From Halichondria panicea (Eukaryota > Porifera > Demospongiae > Suberitida > Halichondriidae): DNA of 64,000 nucleotides. Every line of letters starts with the position of its first letter. Position 1 is the stretch's first letter. The DNA lies in contig NC_087389.1 of NCBI RefSeq assembly GCF_963675165.1, positions 4,276,830 to 4,340,829 of the forward strand, read 5' to 3'. The notes under the pieces were generated by a model. That model saw only the letters and a list, made by a program, of their open reading frames with translations. It did no database searches and was not told the DNA's origin. The position numbers and the translations under genes are program-made. Below are positions 24,301 through 35,489 of the stretch, in pieces.

Positions 24301-25045
24301 TTTTAGGATCGCTGTAGTTTGCTCCTAGAAGAGAGCTTGGAAATCGATGGCAAAAAACGAACAGTGCAGTATGGCCAAAAGAGAAAATATCCAAACTGAT
24401 ATCATATGCTACTGGGCTTTCCATTGCCTCTGGTGGCATGTACACAAGTGTACCTGGAGCTAGACTGAGTTTTCTAGATAAGGTTTCTTTTTCAATCATT
24501 CGGGAGTTGCCAAGATCTGCAATGCATGCTTTCTTCATAGTTGTAAGAAGGATATTCTTTGCAGTAAGATCACGATGAGCAATAGGTGGCTGGTGGGAAT
24601 GCAAGAAAACAAGTCCTTTTGCTACATCGTGAAGAATAGACAAGCGAATTGAGAACATGACATCTTTCGCTTCCGTGTTTTCGAGAAAGTCGTCAAGACT
24701 TCTGTCAAGTCGCTCCATAACCAAAACAGGCCTGGAGCTATCGTCAATAAAAGCAAGGCCATAAAAATGAACAATATTGGGATGGCGCATCTTGGACAGT
24801 AGGTCGCATTCTGTCACAAATTTGTCAATGACTTGTTTAACACCTTCGTTTCTTGGATGTAAGAATGTTTCGTGGATCTTTTTTCCAGCACAGATTGCCC
24901 CCCCATGAAGCTGAACTTCTATCACAGATCCAAACGATCCACGTCCGAGCTGTCTTCCTTTAGAGATCACCCCTTTCAAAATGAATTGCTGCATTTGAGG
25001 CAACTCTTTGATCAATTGCAAAGGACTGCGTACACAGCTATCCAT
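21352..25045 (-). CDS. Dual-kinase family member 2: kinase 1, PH domain, linker, tyrosine kinase
   Basis: Eleven exons sum to a divisible frame of about 967 aa: 25045-23993, 23933-23820, 23755-23621, 23575-22951, 22898-22841, 22769-22702, 22647-22564, 22448-22257, 22122-22067, 22005-21913, 21777-21352. Kinase 1 has GRGSFGSV, Lys in CAGKKIHE, AHRDLTAKN and DLG. Exons 2-4 encode a PH domain (RKTYIFQL, LKYYSKLN, WHLRAETEEERDCW). The linker has DDYDDIIIS and basic/Pro stretches. Kinase 2 is a canonical tyrosine kinase: [44 protein letters not shown] and SDVWSYGI. There is no signal peptide or membrane span, so it is likely cytoplasmic and recruited to membrane by the PH domain. Kinase 2 probably phosphorylates tyrosines, perhaps in the linker. 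A triplicated element lies just upstream. Confidence 0.88.
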
Positions 25046-25160
25046 CTCGATTGTCTAGGTTTATCTTTAAAGCAAATTGCAATAAAATGTTATGCATGAA
25101 CAAATTCAAAAACTGTTCACAATAGCTACACTGCATGTCATGCATTCATTCTGAAACTAT

Positions 25161-25551
25161 AACACTCACAGCAGCGGATATCATAGATTTTTTAAACAAG
25201 TTGCCAATTTATAATGACAGCTTTCTTTTACTGTAAACAAAGCAGTGTGTTAGTTGATTTAATTCTTGTGCTTTTTTTTCGTTTCATAACACTCACAGCA
25301 GCGGATATCATAGATTTTTTAAACAAGTTGCCAATTTATAATGACAGCTTAATTTCTTTTACTGTAAACAAAGCAGTGTGTTAGTTGATTTAATTCTTGT
25401 GCTTTTTGTTTCGATTCATAACACTCACAGCAGCGGATATCATAGATTTTTTAAACAAGTTGCCAATTTATAATGACAGCTTAATTTCTTTTACTGTAAA
25501 CAAAGCAGTGTGTTAGTTGATTTAATTCTTGTGGTTTTTGTTTCGATTCAT
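25161..25551. repeat. Three tandem ~130-bp promoter-proximal units
   Basis: Units start at 25161, 25288 and 25420 with 'aacactcacagcagcggata' and run through 'ttttactgtaaacaaagcag'. They lie within about 500 bp upstream of the start codon at 25045. The pseudogene member 4 has one degenerate copy at the equivalent site (about 21255), so the block is ancestral promoter sequence amplified in this copy. Confidence 0.88.
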
Positions 25552-26126
25552 GCAATGATTATGTGGCGATTGTTGTGCAGTCTCATAATTAACTATAAGT
25601 AGCTCCATGCAAGGTTTTGACCAATTATATGCTACAATGTATCATGCATTCTTTTTTATGCTCATGTTCTGCCTATAATTATTATTTTGGCATACCTCGA
25701 TCTATCGTTCTATGTCACTAAACAAAATGATTATGAATTGTACTAGATCTACAATTATAAGTTTGTATCATAGAGTCTAGTCGACTCAAAAAGAACGTTT
25801 TTGTCATTCAGACTAGACAAATCGTTCTAATGCAGCCCACGATGGCTGGAATGGAGTGTAAGGCCCAATTTAAGGCATCTATGGTGAGCCCTAACCATGC
25901 ACATCTCTAAATATTCATCCTATAATTATTATTAATTATAGGCCTATTATTCTGGTGTGGGCCAATACTAGAACCTATAATACCCAAGATTTTAAGTGTA
26001 GCAATGAGTTACTGTAACTAAACAAACAATATTTTTATCGTTTTAACTGTGCATGCATGTGGAGATAAAAGTGTCTAAGTTAACTAATTATAGACAACAG
26101 TTATAAATTAAGTTTGACAGCTAGAG
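25552..26126. other. Intergenic, no gene seen
   Basis: Spacer between the triplicated promoter block and the stop codon of the next kinase gene. AT-rich, no recognisable feature. Confidence 0.5.
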
Positions 26127-29100
26127 CTAAATTAAACCAATCGTAAAGTTCATTTCGGTTAGAGCTTTCACCAGGAGCAAAAAACTTGGCCTCTTAGCTG
26201 GTTCTTTCCTCCAACAGGACTTCATCAACCTGGCTATATCCTCAGGGCAGTTGCTGGGGATTATAGGTGTGAGCGTACTAGAGACTTTGGCGGCCACTTG
26301 AATGTTGCTGTATTCCTCAAAAGGAACAGCGTGTGGATTGAAGATCTCCCATGCGAAGATGCCGTAGCTCCACACGTCAGAAGCATAGGAGAATTTCTTG
26401 TCAGTTAAACTTTCAGGAGCCATCCAACGAACAGGACACTTGGCATACGTTGTCTGTACATAGTACTCCTCATCGTCTGGTAGTCTACGAAGAAGGCCAA
26501 AGTCTGACACCTTGCAGATCTCACCAGGAGTTCCCATCAAAACATTTCGAGCAGCCAAATCCTATAATTAGATGTAATAATTATAATTATGGTCTACATG
26601 TACAGTTTACCCTGTGTACTAGTCCTTTCTCTGAGAGGAAAAGCATTCCCAATGCAACATCCAGCATGTACTTGACCAGCTTCCTCACTGGTCGAGTGTT
26701 TTTCTGTGTTTGGTAAAAGGAATGGAAGCAATTAAAAGCAGCATAATAGCATAATGGTATCTTGAACAATTTTGAAGTATTGTTGAAGTACACTAACCAT
26801 TAGAAATGTCTTCAAGTCTCCAAGAGGCATGTATTCCATCACGATCCAATTCTCTGCAGGTATGATTTACCATAAGCACTTTCTGACTATCAGAGTCTCT
26901 TACCTATTTTTACAATTCCATAAACGCGTACAATATTTGGGTGCTTCATGCTAGGATCGGCAGAAGCGGCCATCTCCATCTCAAAGTTTTTGCTCTCTTT
27001 CTCATCCTCACACCTTTTAAGGCTCTTCACTGCCACGTCTATCATTTCTCCCGTCAAGTTCTGGAGCTTGCCACAGAAAACATCTCCAAACTCACCTGCA
27101 TGATAAAAGTAAATTAATTATTATAACCCTCAGATTGGCAAATATTTATTGCTACACACCTTCTGCAATGAAGTCCATGTTGTAAAGGTGATTCCGAGGG
27201 ATATACAATGCTTTCAGGTCTTGAAACTTTGACACCTCAACATCCGGAGTTGTAGTTGTTTCTGAAAGTGATTAAGTCGATCATGAGTTTAGTTTATAAT
27301 GCAATCGTCTTACTTGCTCTTGCCCAATTTGGTCTGCGATGTGCTCCTTGACTTCCGATGACATCATAGGCACACTCCTCATCAGGTACCAGCCTGTTGA
27401 AAAAAACAATCAAGCATAGTATAATACGGACTGGCAGTCTGGGTGTGCATTTTTTAACACGCATGTAACTATACTTCACTATTATACACTCACATGGAGA
27501 CAGCACTCCCTTTGGACGCTGATTGACTCAGTATTGACTCTGTACAGAAAGCAAATTTATACCATTGATATACAGATTTTACCAGCATTAGATCTAGCTA
27601 TACCTATTAAATTAATCTCATGCATCTACCCTAAAACTAAACTCACGGATGGTATTCCTTTTGGTGTCTCCCGTACTGGGAGAAGGTGTGTATGGCAGGC
27701 CAAGAACACTCGGTTTTCCTTGCTTCTGTTTCGATTTCTTCAGTGTACTTGGCTTTGGGGGAGGCAAAGGCTTCACTGGTACAGCCGGTTCATCGTAATC
27801 GTCGACAATGCTCTCATAGAAATCGTTAGAATCGGCGTGGGCATACACATTACCCTTTTTTCTTGGTGCTTTAACAACAACTGTGTCGTCATAAAGATCT
27901 GCCAACTCTGGTTGAGCTCTCCTGCGAGGAGATACTGGAATTGGAACCCCATACTGACCATTATCAGCCACTCGCTGCAGGAGATCGACCAATAGGGTGA
28001 GTTGATCGGGAGTGAAGTCGCTCAAATCAGTCGAGCCAGGTCTGCTTCGTAGCTTGCTGGTAGTATTGATCTCTTCATACTGATCCTCGGCTGTAGGCTC
28101 ATTGATACGAGGTTTGAATTGTGAATACTCAGTCCGTGGAGGCTGTGGAATATCGTAGACTGGACCTTGAGGCTCAACTGGTGCGTCTCGAGTTTGAAGA
28201 CCTTGATACTCATCTCTTTTCTCCTTCCAGGCTTTTTTCTGGGACCTCACTGAAGCCATATCCACATAGTCGTATGCATCTGGTGGCTGAGGAGGAGTGT
28301 CAGGAGGTGGTTCAGAATGAAGACCTGCACCATCACAGAGAGCTTGTACCCAGCAGTCCCTCTCCTCCTGTGATTGTATAGGTGATGGATTGTGATAGCT
28401 ATAATCATAACACATCACGAGAAAACGTGACAGGATGACACATTTAAGGCGTCAATGTTATTTTCTAAACTAAAAGAAAATTGCACTTAGTAACTATACA
28501 ACTGTTATTTCCTTTTTGTTGGAATTATCAAAACTTAATAGCAAGTGTAAAGCAGACCTCTGTCGCAGCTCTGAGATAGTATTCCCCCTTTTGCTCAGTG
28601 CTGACAGTAAAATGGAATTTCGGCTTCCCACGCACTGCTGCTACTTGAGTAACTTGCTCCAGCTTCAAAACTTGGTGTTTCTTGTCCTACATAGTATAGT
28701 ACACCATGGAGTGAAGACATGTAAGTAAGTAACCAACAACCAACTTACATTCAGTTTGGTGTAATACTTAAGAAATTGCCCATTAACCAGTTCGAACATG
28801 AAATTTTTCCAAACAATGGTCTTCCGTCTAAATCCACCATGTGCAATTTTCATCTCCAACAAGAATGGATTCCCTCCCTGTAAAATGTTAATTTTATGCT
28901 ACAGTACAAATAAATAAACTAGAGCACCGAAGTACTATATTGATGAATCCTGGTATGGATGAATGGCATTGCTGCAGTTTTTCAGAAGAGTTAATTGCGG
29001 CCTGGGATCGAGGCTAGTGGTTGTAGCGCACATGCGTAATTTATGGGACTCTTGGTGTGATACATATTATTATACCTACAACCTCCCAAATTGTAAGCTA

Positions 29101-30186
29101 TAAACAGAATTAACTATAAGCTAACATTCAACTTACTGTTACTCTTGTCATCAGGTTACTAGCCTTCCTCTGTGCCACAGTACTAGGTTGGTGTGGTGCA
29201 TCCATTTCGTCAGACATTTGGAAGCCTCTCATCTTCTCCATCACTTTCTTGTACTCCACGCTCTCTTCCAAAAGATTCTCCAAAACTTCTGCCATTTCGT
29301 TTGAGCTCGGTCTGTCTTGAGGATTGTTGTCAAGGCATGCCTTCACGATGTCAACAAGATGAGATGGAATTAGCTCATTTGCTTCAAGCGTCTCAAAGTA
29401 AAGGCTTCTACGCTCCACCTCAGTTCGTGCTAGCAACTTTCCATTGCCGTCTGGGTACGTAGCAGGGAGGAGGTGTGTTGGGAAGACATGAGTTAACACA
29501 AAGAGGGCGACATGTCCAAAAGAGAACATGTCCAGACTTGCACCGTACTTTGGTTTAAACTCGAGAGCCTCGGGTGGCATGTAAAGCAGAGTACCAGGAG
29601 TTTGACTGAGAGTCCTGGTAATTTTTTCGGTGTCGATGATGCGAGAGTTGCCAAGATCTGCGATCCTTGCTTGCTTGGTTGTAGTGAGGAGAATGTTTCG
29701 TGCAGTGAGGTCACGATGTATGATGGGTGGTTGATAGGAGTGCAAAAAGACGAGCCCTTTGCCGACATCGTAGAGAATTGAGACTCGAATCGAAAATGGG
29801 AGATCTTTCATTTGTGATCTCTCCAAGTAATCTTCCAGACTCCTGTCAAGCTGCTCCATGACAAGGATCGGGGTGGAGCTATCATCAAGGAAAGCTAGGC
29901 CATAGAAGTTGACAATATTTGGATGGCGCATCTTGGACATGAGCTCACATTCCGCCACAAATTTTTCAATCATTTTTTGTACTCCTTCATTTTGAGGGCT
30001 TATCAAAGCATCATGTATCCTTTTCCCCGCACAAAAAGCTCCTCCTATCATCCTCATCTCTATGACAGATCCGAATGCACCATGGCCGAGATGTTTACCA
30101 GTTGATACAACTCCTTTCAAGATGTAAGGCTGCAGTCTTTGGATGTCCTTGGACTGTTGCATGTAGCGGCTACCAGCATCGGCCAT
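26127..30186 (-). CDS. Dual-kinase family member 1: kinase 1, PH domain, Tyr/Pro-rich linker, tyrosine kinase
   Basis: Eleven exons give one frame of about 1,003 aa: 30186-29137, 28877-28749, 28686-28558, 28367-27647, 27518-27494 (25 nt), 27393-27314, 27261-27160, 27095-26904, 26853-26798, 26703-26611, 26561-26127. Kinase 1 (residues about 25-310): GHGAFGSV, Lys55, Glu79, HRDLTARN (Asp159), DLG (Asp177). PH domain, residues about 351-450, ends in [10 protein letters not shown]. The linker, about 450-740, has YDYVDM, YDIPQPP, YEEI, YDDT, DDYDEP and a [13 protein letters not shown]3-type ligand. Kinase 2, about 746-1003: [57 protein letters not shown]. The start at 30186 fits the N-termini of the paralogues. 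No membrane span is seen. It is probably a cytoplasmic or membrane-recruited kinase with SH2 and SH3 docking sites; substrates are unknown. Confidence 0.9.
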
Positions 30187-30892
30187 CTTTATATTAAACA
30201 AATTTTTGAACAATTTCGAGAGACTAAATGTGTTCCTTAATCATCCTTTGGCGAATTTTATAGCTTATTTCTTGTGTTTAGTTTTCATTGACACTTCAAT
30301 TCGTCGATCACCCTTGATCTGTTTGCATACTTGTATATGTAAACTTTCATTTTGGTTTCACACAAAACCTGTGAACCTAAAAACAGTGGTCGCCTTGAGC
30401 TGACTAATACTACATGAAGTAGTGATCATGTTGAAACACATTTGCCAGGTGTTGGGGCTTAGCAATACATAGATTTCACATACGCTCAGAGTTGACCACA
30501 CTACACAGGTTTCACTGTACCTTAAACTTGTGAACTTGTATACACGGCATTGTGTATGCATGGGGTATAGATCTACAATGCATAAATATTCTCTTAAGGC
30601 AACAATATTGATCTAGCAGATGTAATGCCATGAATATTCGACCACCATACACAGGTTTCCCTGCATGTACATGTATACCCTAAACTTGCATACGTTGTAT
30701 GGGATATAGAGTCTAGGGCAACTGCCATGATGATATTTAAACTCGACTACAATACTGCACAGATCACTCTACCCTAAAGTAGGGTATATTGCATATGCAT
30801 CACTAAATCTTTATTCCACAATCACAGGGTTCAGACTCGCTCCATTCAGAGGTTGACGACACTCGAAACTATACCAGAGACTTTAGATATAT
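30187..30892. other. Intergenic, no gene seen
   Basis: Upstream region of the 1,003-aa kinase gene. It contains loosely repeated phrases such as 'cacaggtttc' and 'taccctaaacttg' near 30505-30540 and 30650-30690. No coding signal. Confidence 0.4.
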
Positions 30893-31103
30893 ACCTTACG
30901 GTGACATATTTTCACAGGTAGATTTGTTTGCGTTTTTACAGTTTTGTATATACATTTTGCTGGTATAATTGTTTGCGAATGTCGATCTGGATACATTAAA
31001 CAAGAGGGCGGCCAATTATTTGCGAATACTAATTTTTGCGATTTTACTCCATTCGCAGAAATAGCAGAAATTAATACACGCGAAAATATGTCACCTTAAG
31101 GTA
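30893..31103. mobile_element. ~210-bp MITE-like inverted repeat
   Basis: Ends 'accttacggtgacatatttt' and complement 'aaaatatgtcaccttaaggt' bracket about 170 bp that also includes 'gtttgcg' and 'atttgcgaa' palindromic phrases. It resembles the 'taccgtat' elements near 42 kb. Confidence 0.7.
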
Positions 31104-31300
31104 GACATGCACACTATAACAAGCTGCATGTGTACTGATCCTGATGACCAGGATATAGATTTAGTATTAGATAATCTACTAGAGGATATGACATAGACTT
31201 GCTTCAACTTTCTTTGGAATGCACCACTTCCTCATTGTAGGTCTACTCATTTAATTTTCCAATACTCTCTCTTGCATCCAGATCAGAGAAACTGATCCAT

Positions 31301-32112
31301 ATGGCAACTTATTCTCCTCGTCCCAAAAAAGATCATGACACGGTCACCTTCTGGCAGCTTTTTGAACAAGCAGCAAAATGAAGATATGGACAGAACATTC
31401 GCGTTCTCAAAACTGCGTCTTATGAGACGAAAGTGAACAATATTGACCTTCAACTGAGCGTTGTTGCTATGGAGAAAAAACCTAGCGAAAGAAAACGCAC
31501 CATCGTAGATATACAAACATGAAAGAGTACGTAAATCATGGAAAAGTAGCTCAGGATGAAAGCGTTGTTCGGATCAACAAAAAGTCATTCAAAACTGAAG
31601 GAGATCGTTACACCTTCTCCTCGACAAAAGGAGTTAATTTTGGGGTTGGAAGCAATCTTGGAGCACAGGTGATGGGTGCGGCTGTAGCTGGAGGGAGCAT
31701 CGGAATAAGTGGGCATTATGACAAGAGCAAGTCTACGACTGAAGGAACAGAGAAGTCCAGCACAAAAGGCTATGAGTACAGCTACAATCAAGAGGAGAAG
31801 ATAGTCGTGCCGCCAAGGACACGTGTTACAGCCACAATCACCACCTACCGCATGAAGTACGAAATAAAATACACCATGAAGCTAAGCGTAGACAGGAATG
31901 CTTTTCTTCAAATGATCTACAAGACCCCCTGTCAGCATCTGTGTTTCGGGGTGTTCAGAAGCAGTGGTTACGTGAACATTCGTGATATGTTCAGCACCTT
32001 GCCTAATTACAATTCAGATGATGAAGATGACACGGCAAGTTTCACACAGGATGGCATACTGTCTTGGGTCGGGGAGGGATGCAGTGTGGAAAAAATTGAA
32101 GAACCTCTATAG
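31301..32112 (+). pseudogene. Aerolysin/ETX-MTX2-like pore-former homologue, broken copy
   Basis: Homologous along its whole length to the intact minus-strand copy at 63073-63885, including the upstream flank. From the matching ATG at 31301 the frame meets a TGA at codon 27 (31379-31381), and a further small indel breaks the frame just before 31519. From 31519 the remaining 197 codons are open to the stop at 32112. The surviving part has the Ser/Thr/Gly-rich amphipathic segment and the following VVPP-containing strand typical of the aerolysin-type beta-pore-forming fold. A low-complexity acidic segment and a conserved Trp-Val-Gly-Glu-Gly-Cys tail follow. Family members oligomerise on membranes, but no activity is shown here. 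Probably a pseudogene; an N-terminally truncated product from 31519 is possible. Confidence 0.65.
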
Positions 32113-32789
32113 CTATTTTTTAGAATTTTTATAGCACAGACTGCTCTTTTAATTGGTCTGTCATACGAACATTAGCAAGATAATTTACTTTTGTAGTTTG
32201 TGTAAACAAGATTATTTCTCTGTGATGTCAGTGTTTTAGTTTGCTATGTAGACTAGATCTAAAAACAAATTTCTAGTTAATCTGTTTGCTGTTTCTGAAC
32301 TTTCATTTTTGTCTCTATAATGTGTGCATTAGCTATACAAAGACGTGTATGTAGCAAATTTATTGATATTTTTCTATATATAGTTGTCGCACTTGGGGAG
32401 ACTAACTAACAATGTGGTGATCTACTAACACAATCATCTTCAGTTGATGATATCATGCAGTTATTACTTGTTGAGTTTGGGGCTAGAGCTACTAATTAGC
32501 TGGCTGCATAACAATATTTTAGAGGGTCACTATAATGCACAATACACAGAAGGTTACTCTCAATAGTACACATATAGTATATGGGGTATATTATACAATG
32601 CACATTATCTTGGGGTAACAATTGTGTTTACCAAGGCATGTGCCGGATTCACAATAATTCCTGCAAGTATATACCCTAAACTACAACTCGATTGTATCCA
32701 TTGTACTAGTATAATAATGCATATTCTATTCAGATACAATGGATGGCATATGTTCTACCTATAGACAAATAGAAGGAGAGTGACACACA
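32113..32789. other. No gene seen
   Basis: 3' flank of the broken pore-former-like copy. AT-rich with no coding signal. Confidence 0.4.
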
Positions 32790-33045
32790 TGTGTTTACCA
32801 GTGGACCTTTCAAGATTGTTGTAAGGCTGCAGTCGTTGGAATTTGCATTTATAGCGGCTACCATGCAGTACTTAAGTATCAACCTCATGCTTCCACTTAA
32901 CTCTACACGTGTTAAGCCACAATCACACTTACCGCATGAAGTACGTATGAAATAGCGCAGACAGGAATGCAAATGGTTTACAAGACAGTATCTGTGTTTC
33001 AGGGCAGAAGCAGTGGATATATACGTAACATTCGTCACATGTTTA
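32790..33045. pseudogene. Juxtaposed shreds of a kinase 1 start exon and a pore-former-like gene
   Basis: About 32795-32870 matches, with gaps, the first codons of the dual-kinase gene at 30105-30186 ('gtttaccag', 'aaggctgcagtc', 'agcggctacca'). About 32907-33045 matches 31825-31995 of the pore-former-like gene ('acacgtgtta', 'accgcatgaagtacg', 'agaagcagtgg'). Both are short, gapped and non-coding. Confidence 0.65.
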
Positions 33046-33646
33046 CATAGTCATGCAGGTTAACTAATGTGCCTCTAGTTATAATATATATAGCTATATA
33101 TATATAGTATACCTCTTAGTCTATATAGCTATTCTGTAACAAACGTACTGCATGCATGTCCTTTCACTGTTATTTGTCATAGGAACAGTGCATGCATGCA
33201 ATCATGACTTTTGGGGCTGTATATATGCATGGCTGTATAACATATTTTAGAGGATCACCATCCATGCACAATAATATACACTGAATGCAGGTTTCACTGC
33301 ATGCATGCAGAACCAAGACAACCAATAAGCCATAATTACTAGTCAACCAGCCAATAATAATTATAACTAATAGCTTGCTGTATTGTATATAGAGTATAGA
33401 GTGATGACCACACTCACTGTGGTCTGATGCACATGTTTCACATGTATACTGTAGTAGATCTATAGTATACACCCTATAAACTCTAAACTCTAAACCTTAT
33501 TGTAATGCATATATACTATTCATGCAGATAATGTACCAGGATAGCAAAAGCATGTGACTCATAACTGCAAGTATATGAAGTGCAAAACGCCATCATTTCC
33601 CCTATGCATGCACTTCTATAGAAGAAGCCCACCTGAGATTAGAATC
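33046..33646. other. No gene seen
   Basis: Upstream of the fibrinogen-like gene. TATA-rich DNA with GCATGCATG runs and no recognisable coding signal. Confidence 0.4.
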
Positions 33647-35189
33647 ATGTCAGCCAAGTTCAGTACATTGTTTTGTGCCTTTTACTTGCTTCTCTGCATT
33701 AGTGTACAGCTCATTAATGCTACAGAAAAAGCACCAACTGAAGCGGGTAAGACCACTGTTCATGCATGCATGCATGCATGCACATGCACTGTATATCAAT
33801 ACCTTTTCAGGAACAATTCCAGGACAGTGTGTGGCCTCTAATGAGCTGGAGAGTCTGAGGTATCGATTGTACTCTGAACTGTCGGATACCAAGAAGGAGA
33901 TTGACACACTGAGGAACGACCTGCATTACTGGAAAAATGAGACTTTAAATATCTTGAAGAAATATCTGATCCATACAGAGAGTAAGTGCAAATGACGTGT
34001 ATACATCAACTCGTGTGTGCTTTTTAAACCGGCAATGTTCATTTAGATTCTGAATGGGACTAATCAAGATCGTGTGATCTCACCACCATCAATGAGAAGT
34101 TGGCTAGCTTGCAGCTACAACCTAGTAGATCTACATGCAATACCACTGAAGGTATATATAAGAATGCAAATACCTTGCAGATCAGCGTCTATATGGTATC
34201 ATATATAGGCCTTAGTACAGCAAATACCTCTATATAAAATTATTATGGCACCATATAGGCCTATAGTAATTCAGTAAGCATTTCAATTTGCAGAAATCAT
34301 TGATCAAGTGAGAGCAGTTATGGAGACCTACAAAAGAGCCCAGTCCCAAGAGCTGCGTGAGATCATCTCAGAGATGAGCAGTGGTCGTCTGCCCCTCGGT
34401 ACCTTCCTCAACCCGGCCCCGTCCTGTAAGCTCGTGCCCGAAGGCAGCTCCTCTGGAAACTACTGGATCCAGAATGTTGGTACTGGCTATGCTAGTCTGG
34501 AGTACTGTGACATGAGCAGGAGGTGCTGCAACAGTACTGGAGGGTGGATGAGAGTGGCCAACCTCGACATGACCGACCCTACTCACCACTGCCCCACTGG
34601 ATTCAGGAAAATCACTACTCCCAAGAGGACCTGCGGACGACCCGGTGGCGGTTGTTCCTCCACGACTTACGCTGTCGATGGGATATCATATTCACGTGTG
34701 TGTGGAAAGGTTAAGGCTTATCAATCCTACTCTCCAGAAGCTTTCAGTCCATATTACAACAATCGAGCACGAACCATTGATGATGTGTACGTTGATGGAG
34801 TCAGTCTAACCCACAGTCAAAATCCACGCAAACACATCTGGACATTTGCTAATGCAGTATATGAGATTTATAGCAACCAAAACGTTTGCCCCTGTACGAA
34901 AACTGACACTCGTTACACTGGAGTTGTACCACCTTTTATTGGCAATGACTACTTCTGTGACACTGGTAGCCGATACGCTGTTACAAACCAGTTCTACAGC
35001 GAGGACCCACTATGGGATGGAGCTGGATGTGGTGGTACCAGCACCTGTTGTCAGTTCAATAATCCTCCGTGGTTTTGTAAGCAACTGTCTCAACCAACTA
35101 CTGATAATATTGAGTTGAGGATTTGCTCTGATCAAGGATGGGGCAATGAAGACATTGCTATTGAGCAGATTGAAATATTTGTTCAATAA
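33647..35189 (+). CDS. Secreted coiled-coil plus cysteine-rich fibrinogen-like protein, copy 1; nonsense codon in exon 3
   Basis: Four exons, all joined in phase 1: 33647-33746 (signal peptide with a hydrophobic LFCAFYLLLCISV core), 33811-33981 (helical, LESLRYRLYSELSDTKKEID, coiled coil), 34047-34151 and 34294-35189. The last exon begins with a helical neck, then a fibrinogen-like opening (SGNYWI, EYCDMS, GGWMRVA). A sponge/cnidarian Cys-rich module follows, with RTIDDVYVDGVSLTH, GNDYFCDTGS, DPLWDGAGCG and NNPPWFCKQL. Exon 3 has an in-frame TAA at 34061-34063, absent from the paralogue at 51868-51957. Exon 3 is 105 nt and symmetric, so skipping it would keep the frame (about 388 aa). AATAAA overlaps the stop codon. 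The layout is reminiscent of collectin/ficolin-style recognition proteins; the ligand is unknown. Either a recent pseudogene or dependent on exon skipping. Confidence 0.75.
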
Positions 35190-35190
35190 A
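35185..35190 (+). promoter_or_regulatory. AATAAA polyadenylation signal overlapping the stop codon
   Basis: The sequence 'ttcaataaagac' places the TAA stop (35187-35189) inside a canonical AATAAA hexamer. The 3' UTR of the fibrinogen-like copy 1 would then be only some 15-25 nt, if this signal is used. Confidence 0.5.
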
Positions 35191-35489
35191 GACAATAGTT
35201 GAATGAGTGAATGCCCTAATTCTATATATTATAGTTGTTGTTCACTTTTGTGACAAGTTTGTTAGAGTGTGCAATTATTGCTAGGATAATCAACAGGTTA
35301 ACATTTATGCATGCAAGCCTTAGAGTTGTCAGGCATACAAGTTTTCACACAACAGCAACACTTGCATTCTGCCTGTAAGCCTTAGTAGCATCTTGAAGAC
35401 TCTTCTGCATGTCTTTTCCTGAAGAGGATGTATTTGGGGATCTCTTTTTGTAGCCTTCAAGAGAAAAGATTTTGCTTATGTTGCTGGAG

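Noticed and set aside
13292-30186. Reading the dual kinases as JAK homologues
   Set aside because: There is no FERM or SH2 domain. A PH domain and long linker lie between the kinases, and the first kinase keeps its catalytic Asp and Lys.
34368-34589. 73-codon minus-strand frame, with an equivalent at 51494-51715
   Set aside because: It appears in both fibrinogen-like copies only because the sense-strand coding sequence is conserved. No independent domain.
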